This document shows positions 60,105-64,000 of a DNA stretch of 64,000 bases, one piece after another (position 1 is the first letter of the stretch; each line of letters opens with the position of its first letter). The position numbers were made by a program, and so were the translations under genes. Location: positions 4,650,001 to 4,714,000 of the forward strand of contig OU862920.1 of assembly GCA_917880885.1 (NCBI GenBank). Reading direction: 5' to 3'. This DNA comes from Limnephilus marmoratus (taxonomy: Eukaryota; Arthropoda; Insecta; Trichoptera; Limnephilidae). The notes under the pieces are model-generated. The model saw only the letters and a list, made by a program, of their open reading frames with translations, was not told the DNA's origin and ran no database searches.

Positions 60105-60535
60105 TAAGAGTGTGTAATCCACACGCCGTAGAAGTGTAAGTAGAAAGTCGCTAGATGTCGCTTCCTTTTTTTTCCTGTTTATTTTTAAGTGGTTTGAAGA
60201 TTGGATATTGATTTTTACAAAAATAAAAATGTTTTTTTTTTGGATTTCGTATGATTCTAACCTCCGTCCGCTGGATTTCTGGCGGCTGAGGTTTGCGACG
60301 CACTATACCGCTGCGCTATGGGACGCGCTCGGCGAGGCACGAATTTGCCGTATGATATTCCGACGACCCGTAAAAAAACAAAGCGGCCAATGAGCGCAGA
60401 CCTATCATCGTTTTCGTTTTATATCTCAACCAATAGGAGCCTAGAACGCAGTTTGATGCTTCGCAGGGGCCGTGGTGCGTCATTTCCGTTTCATCCGAAT
60501 ATCAAATCACTCTAACAGGGCTAAAGAAGTTTAAC
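60105..60535 (-). mobile_element. CS MITE, type 3, with tRNA-like module
   Basis: Read on the minus strand: GAAGTTAAACTTCTTTAGCC, CTGTTAGAGTGATTTGATAT, ATGAAACGGAAATGACGCAC, TCCTATTGGTTGAGATATAA, GCGCTCATTGGCCGC. Then comes a tRNA-like module (about 60345-60245: CATAGCGCAGCGGTATAGTG, CAGCGGACGGAGGTTAGAAT), AACATTTTTATTTTTGTAAA, GCGACATCTAGCGACTTTCT and CACTTCTACGGCGTGTGGAT. Confidence 0.75.
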
Positions 60536-60544
60536 TTCAAAAAT

Positions 60545-60640
60545 ATGTTTCTAACACCGTTGAGATAATCATTAATAATTATAACCATTCTAGTAAGGGA
60601 GGCACAACAACATGAGACCTACATGTGGTTGAAAACTGAA
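60545..60640 (+). repeat. Family J repeat, diverged
   Basis: TTTCTAACACCGTTGAGATA, CTAGTAAGGGAGGCACAACA resemble 19640-19710. Confidence 0.4.
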
Positions 60641-61023
60641 CAAATTAGATTGAGGGGTTAAATAAGAATTCTTATACACAAAGGCAATAAAACTTTACAT
60701 TAACGAACCATAAAACCTACAAACGTTCCTATTAATTTTAAAACATCATTAAAAGCAATCGCACCAATCTAATGTCACTACACCTTAAATGGATACTTAT
60801 CACTAACTCGACAATAACAGATACTTCCATTTTATGAGGCCTTTCTCTTTAAAGGTTACTACGTGTTTCTTATTATTATTTCCTACTCGTTGTGGATTTC
60901 GCATTGGATGGATTTTTAACTACGAGTTTGTATAATATATTAGGTCCTTACATATGAAATTGGCGTTTTGTATGGGAGGAACATAATGTCGATTTTTTTT
61001 TAATATAATATATTTATTTAATC

Positions 61024-61694
61024 AAAGTATGTACCATTGCTATCTATGCACTTTTGCTATCATCGATCCCTTTACTAAAAACACCATTCGGACGGGAATC
61101 AATAAAATCTTTGAAGGCGGTTTGGACTACCCCCTCGGAATTGAATTTTTTCCCTTGCAAGAAGTTATCCAAATTTCGAAAAAAATGGTAATCTGTTGGG
61201 CAAGGTAGGGAAAGTACGGTGGATGTCTTAGACATTCCAATTGAATCTCCTCTAATTTGGTAGCCGTCTGTTGTGCAGTGTGTGGTCTAGCGATCAACGC
61301 GCGTTTGTTGATTTGCTTCACTCAATTAGTGAGGTACCCACCTTTCAAGCTTTTTCACCTTCCCAATTTGCTTCAAGTGGATTAAAACAGTTTTATCACT
61401 AACACCGCAGCCTGCAGCTAACTCTGACGTGGTTTGCGATGGATCCACTTCCACAATAGCCTTCAATTCTTCATTATCAACTTTGGTCTCCGGCCGTCCA
61501 CGGGGCTTTTTCTGCAGGTCGAAATTTCCAGAACGAAAAAATAAAAAAAAAAAACGTTGGAACCAAAAACGCACTGTGTTTTCTTTTGCGGCACCGTCGC
61601 CATACACATCTTTAATCCTTTGAGCCGTTTCTGCAGCATTGGTGCCACGGTGGAACTCGTACTCGTAAATAACGCGATATTTCAAGTTTTCCAT
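61024..61694 (-). pseudogene. mariner transposase, internally deleted
   Basis: From ATG at 61694 the N-terminal helix-turn-helix region is readable: NLKYRVIYEYEFHRGTNAAE, VRFWFQRFF, FRSGNFDLQKKPRGRPETK, LAAGCGVSDKTVLIHLKQIG, and WVPH at codon about 120. The frame then jumps to ARPHTAQQTATKLEE, LECLRHPPY, shifts frame to PTDYHFFRNLDNFLQGKKFN and FKDFIDSRPNGVFSKGI, then shifts again to CIDSNGTYFD. Roughly a third of the protein with the first catalytic Asp is deleted. The family's usual length is about 345 residues. Confidence 0.9.
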
Positions 61695-61696
61695 TT

Positions 61697-62510
61697 TATT
61701 TATTTATTTATTTATTACACGCCCTGATGGGCTTTTACATTATAATTTATAAGTTGAGTAAGAAACAATGAAGAAAATATAATACAATGAGAAAATAAAA
61801 TACACAAAACAGTGTAACAACAAAACAAATAATAAAATTAAAATACATATTATGTAAAAATGATAAGAAGTCTCAAATTCAATATAAACAAAAATTGAAG
61901 AAATTATGTGAATATATTTGTGCCTAGAAGAATAAAAGTGATAGAATATACAACGTTTATACTGATTAGTTTTAAGATGAAATATATCACCTAGATTAGA
62001 ATATTTATTTCCGAGACTGTAAAGTCTCGGAAACGGAGAATTTTGATAAGCTAGTGTCCTGGTGTTATTGAAGTAGAAGGGTAATAAATGTCGACATGAT
62101 TTTTGGGGAACATGGATATTGATAAATTGAAGTAATTCAGAACAGTCAATTTTGTAATGCAGTATTTTATGTAATAGTATTAAATCTGTGCTTATTCTTC
62201 TTTCTGAAAGTTTCAATAGAGACGTTTTATCCAGGAGATAACAACTAAGCCGTTTAAACATTCTTTAATTAGCACAGGTGGAATATTATCAGGTCCTTCA
62301 TTTTTTCTAGCATCTAACAAATTTACATGGTTTTTGATATCTTCAATTTCTATGCGTACTTCAGATATATCCAGACTAAATTTTGGAATTTCGTTGCTAG
62401 GTATATCCTCTTCATACACAAACTTAAAATAATCGGCGAATAGATTTACAATGTTTTTATCATTACACCCATTTTGTAAACTAAGTGACGCAAAGAAAAA
62501 AAACAATTAA
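61697..62510 (-). mobile_element. LINE fragment inserted in mariner
   Basis: The minus strand ends in TGTAAAAGCCCATCAGGGCG and a (TAAA)n tail at 61697-61716 that abuts the mariner start codon. The coding remnants below belong to it. 5' truncation and internal deletion make it inactive. Confidence 0.75.
61740..62510 (-). pseudogene. LINE ORF2 remnant, RT core deleted
   Basis: An upstream frame (62506-62213) has LFADYFKFVYEE, ISEVRIEIEDIKNHVNLL and ARKNEGPDNIPPVLIKECL, the conserved KxxGPDxIPxxLIKxC stretch before the RT palm. The next frame (62261-61740) has LSERRISTDLILLHKILHYK, IDCSELLQFINIHVPQ, LAYQNSPFPRL and YSNLGDIFHLK, the typical C-terminal end. The catalytic palm between them is missing. 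Confidence 0.8.
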
Positions 62511-62663
62511 GGAAAAAACAAATGAATTATAATTTTCGAAACACAAATACATGAGTAAATAGCTGTACAAATTTGAATTTGGAATTCCTAACCAAAGAGA
62601 AGATATTTGAGATCAAAGTTGCCAGTACGGCAAAAGGCCAATTTCATATGTAAGGACCTAATA

Positions 62664-63204
62664 TTTGGTTTAAAACAAAACCCGCTGATACTTTAATATT
62701 AGACAACTGCTAACCCCGTACAAATCAAATCTGGTGTAGAGCCCCAAATTCCCGAAAAAACCCTCGACTCTGGGCAGAAACGGGCTGTCTGTTTGATAGA
62801 TTCGCCTATCATAATATTTTGTGAGTTTATTTAGAGCTATCATATATTTTATTTACCGAAACACATTCCTTGAACATTAAACTATATATAAAAATAACAT
62901 TACTTGTGTTTATTTGATAAATTGATAGGGGTTTCGATGTTTTTGTGACCTATCATAGCTTTGACTTCGATAGTTCAAATCTCGGGAAAAAATGACGCTC
63001 TGATGGCATAGATAATTTATTTTTAAAAATTCCGAGTAGCTAGAAGTAAATCGGGTACCTGTTACGTCAAGAACAAGAATGGCCCAAGCGATTCTGACCT
63101 TGTTCTTCAAACGGTTACTCTATGCATAAAAGTTAAAATTTAAAAAAAATATATTGAAAAATTTTACCGTGCCCACCGGTGCACACACGGCCATTAATAG
63201 GTAA
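62664..63204. other. No gene recognised
   Basis: Nothing identified; a 66-codon minus-strand frame (62910-63110) shows no domain. Confidence 0.45.
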
Positions 63205-63465
63205 AACGGATTGCAATCTTTAGAGCACAGGCGGAATATCACAGGTCAGGTGGGAATGCTTTCCTTATTCTACCACCGGTATTTCAAAGGAACTAGCGTC
63301 ATTGATCCCCTCGGCTACGGCGCGTAGTCGGTAAACACGCCACACGGTTGACATTTGTCACATGAGAAGGGTCGCTTCTACGATTCGTTCTTGAGTAAAA
63401 CAGCTCGGCTATGGAACGATTTGCCGGCCTCTAAGTTTCCTCCTCCTACTACGAATTAAATTAAA
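63205..63465 (+). pseudogene. LINE ORF2 C-terminus, second copy
   Basis: The plus strand has SLEHRRNITGQVGMLSLFY, RYFKGTSVIDPLG, then in another frame SHEKGRFYDSFLSKTARLW, NDLPASKFPPP. It is closely parallel to the remnant at 32346-32722, including the STARLWNDLPAS stretch, but has stops and frame changes. Confidence 0.8.
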
Positions 63466-63645
63466 AAGATACTTTTAGTATCGCCCTGGTGTGAGACCAC
63501 CATTCTTCCCCATCTCCTTCCCTTCCCCACTACCTTCAGCCTCACAATATACCCCAATTGAGGATGCTATAGACTCACTGGCTCCAGACAGGAGCAGCTG
63601 AGACTCTTGTGAGGTATTCATATAAAAAATAAATAAAAAAAATAA
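63205..63645 (+). mobile_element. 5'-truncated LINE with SINE-T-type tail
   Basis: After the coding remnant the sequence continues TAGTATCGCCCTGGTGTGAG, ACCACCATTC, TTCAGCCTCACAATATACCC, CAATTGAGGATGC, AGCTGAGACTCTTGTGAGGT and TATTCATATAAAAAATAAAT. This tail matches the body of SINE-T. Confidence 0.75.
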
Positions 63646-63849
63646 GTGTTCATTCAGAAGAGAGGGAAGGTTAGTGCAGTCCCACACCTTCAGTATAAAG
63701 AAGTTATATCGTCTGTTTCCACAACTGGTCGACTTGCTTTCAGATTGTTTGTTAAATTTTATTTATAAGTTCTTTATATAGTTTGGACCAATCATTGTTG
63801 ACATTTTCAAATGTAGTAGGTTTATTTTAATTTTATTTTAGTTCCCCTG

Positions 63850-64000
63850 GACATTTCCCAGTTTTTAGTAAAATTTATTTTTTTTCTTCTAAACCATTAC
63901 AAATTAATTTGTAAAATGACATATTTTGGAGGTCAGATAAATGATCTATTGTAATCTGATTTTTTATTTGCTACCTTTTTTTGTATATTGCGAAATAAAC
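63850..64000 (-). pseudogene. Possible Penelope-like GIY-YIG remnant at window edge
   Basis: The minus strand reads KNQITIDHLSDLQNMSFYKL, ICNG, which resembles FLNISGVYKLICND of the fragment at 44.6 kb. Only the first part of the domain matches, and the element continues past the window. Confidence 0.3.

Larger units (their letters stand above)
60940..62661 (-). mobile_element. mariner element with nested LINE
   Basis: The ends TTAGGTCCTTACATATGAAA, TTGGCGTTTTG (60940) and its complement (CAATTTCATATG-type, TAAGGACCTAA ending 62661) are flanked by TA on each side, the mariner/Tc1 target. The minus strand carries a broken mariner transposase. A LINE fragment (61697-62510) sits between the right end and the start codon. 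Confidence 0.85.

Noticed and set aside
61429..61623. Plus-strand open frame
   Set aside because: It is the shadow of the mariner transposase on the opposite strand.
1..64000. CRISPR array or bacterial operon
   Set aside because: No array of short identical repeats with unique spacers and no tightly packed genes. The hairpin cluster at 50-52 kb has long diverged units, not CRISPR-type repeats.

Overview
The window looks like repeat-rich, gene-poor nuclear DNA of an arthropod, most likely an insect. The evidence is the AT-rich sequence without operon structure, a long interstitial tract of the insect telomere repeat (TTAGG)n near 22.26-22.46 kb, a mariner transposase remnant, several hAT-type elements with 8-bp target duplications, Penelope-like elements, decayed LINE fragments and tRNA-derived SINEs. 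I cannot name the species. Family labels below (SL1, CS, FB-C, SINE-T, FB-tRNA, PUR, TTCGG, J) are working names made for this report.

Only one stretch looks like a host protein-coding exon: minus strand, ending in a good splice donor at 39978, with a strong splice acceptor upstream at 40891. Its product is not recognised. Nearly all other long open frames are chance frames in repeats or decayed transposon genes.

Layout. 0-13 kb: SL1 retroelement copies, CS MITEs and foldback elements, including a hAT element (1986-3213) carrying two later insertions. 13-21.5 kb: Penelope-like ends, LINE remnants (13.8 and 20.3 kb), a tRNA-derived SINE (18.1-18.4 kb), and a piggyBac-like MITE inside a palindromic element (20.75-21.55 kb). 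22-22.8 kb: a composite satellite in which a unit of about 150 bp alternates with TTAGG tracts. 23-35 kb: nested SL1, CS, PUR and LINE copies. 35.66-37.47 kb: a hAT-type element with a perfect 8-bp duplication. 37.6-45.1 kb: two Penelope-like remnants with readable coding sequence, a 665-bp foldback, and the putative gene exon. 46-50 kb: PUR, SINE-T, SL1 and hAT-like copies. 50.05-52.03 kb: a tandem cluster of miRNA-like hairpins spaced about 210-220 bp apart, the most interesting locus here. 53-64 kb: more CS, PUR, LINE and hAT-like copies, then a mariner (60940-62661) with a LINE inserted next to its start codon.

Relationships. Two LINE fragments (32.3-32.7 and 63.2-63.6 kb) encode nearly the same C-terminus but run into different 3' tails. 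One tail is the stem-loop end of SL1 and the other is the body of SINE-T, which suggests that related LINEs supply two non-autonomous families. Nesting gives relative ages at many sites. Everything here is read by eye; no alignment, folding or database search was run.
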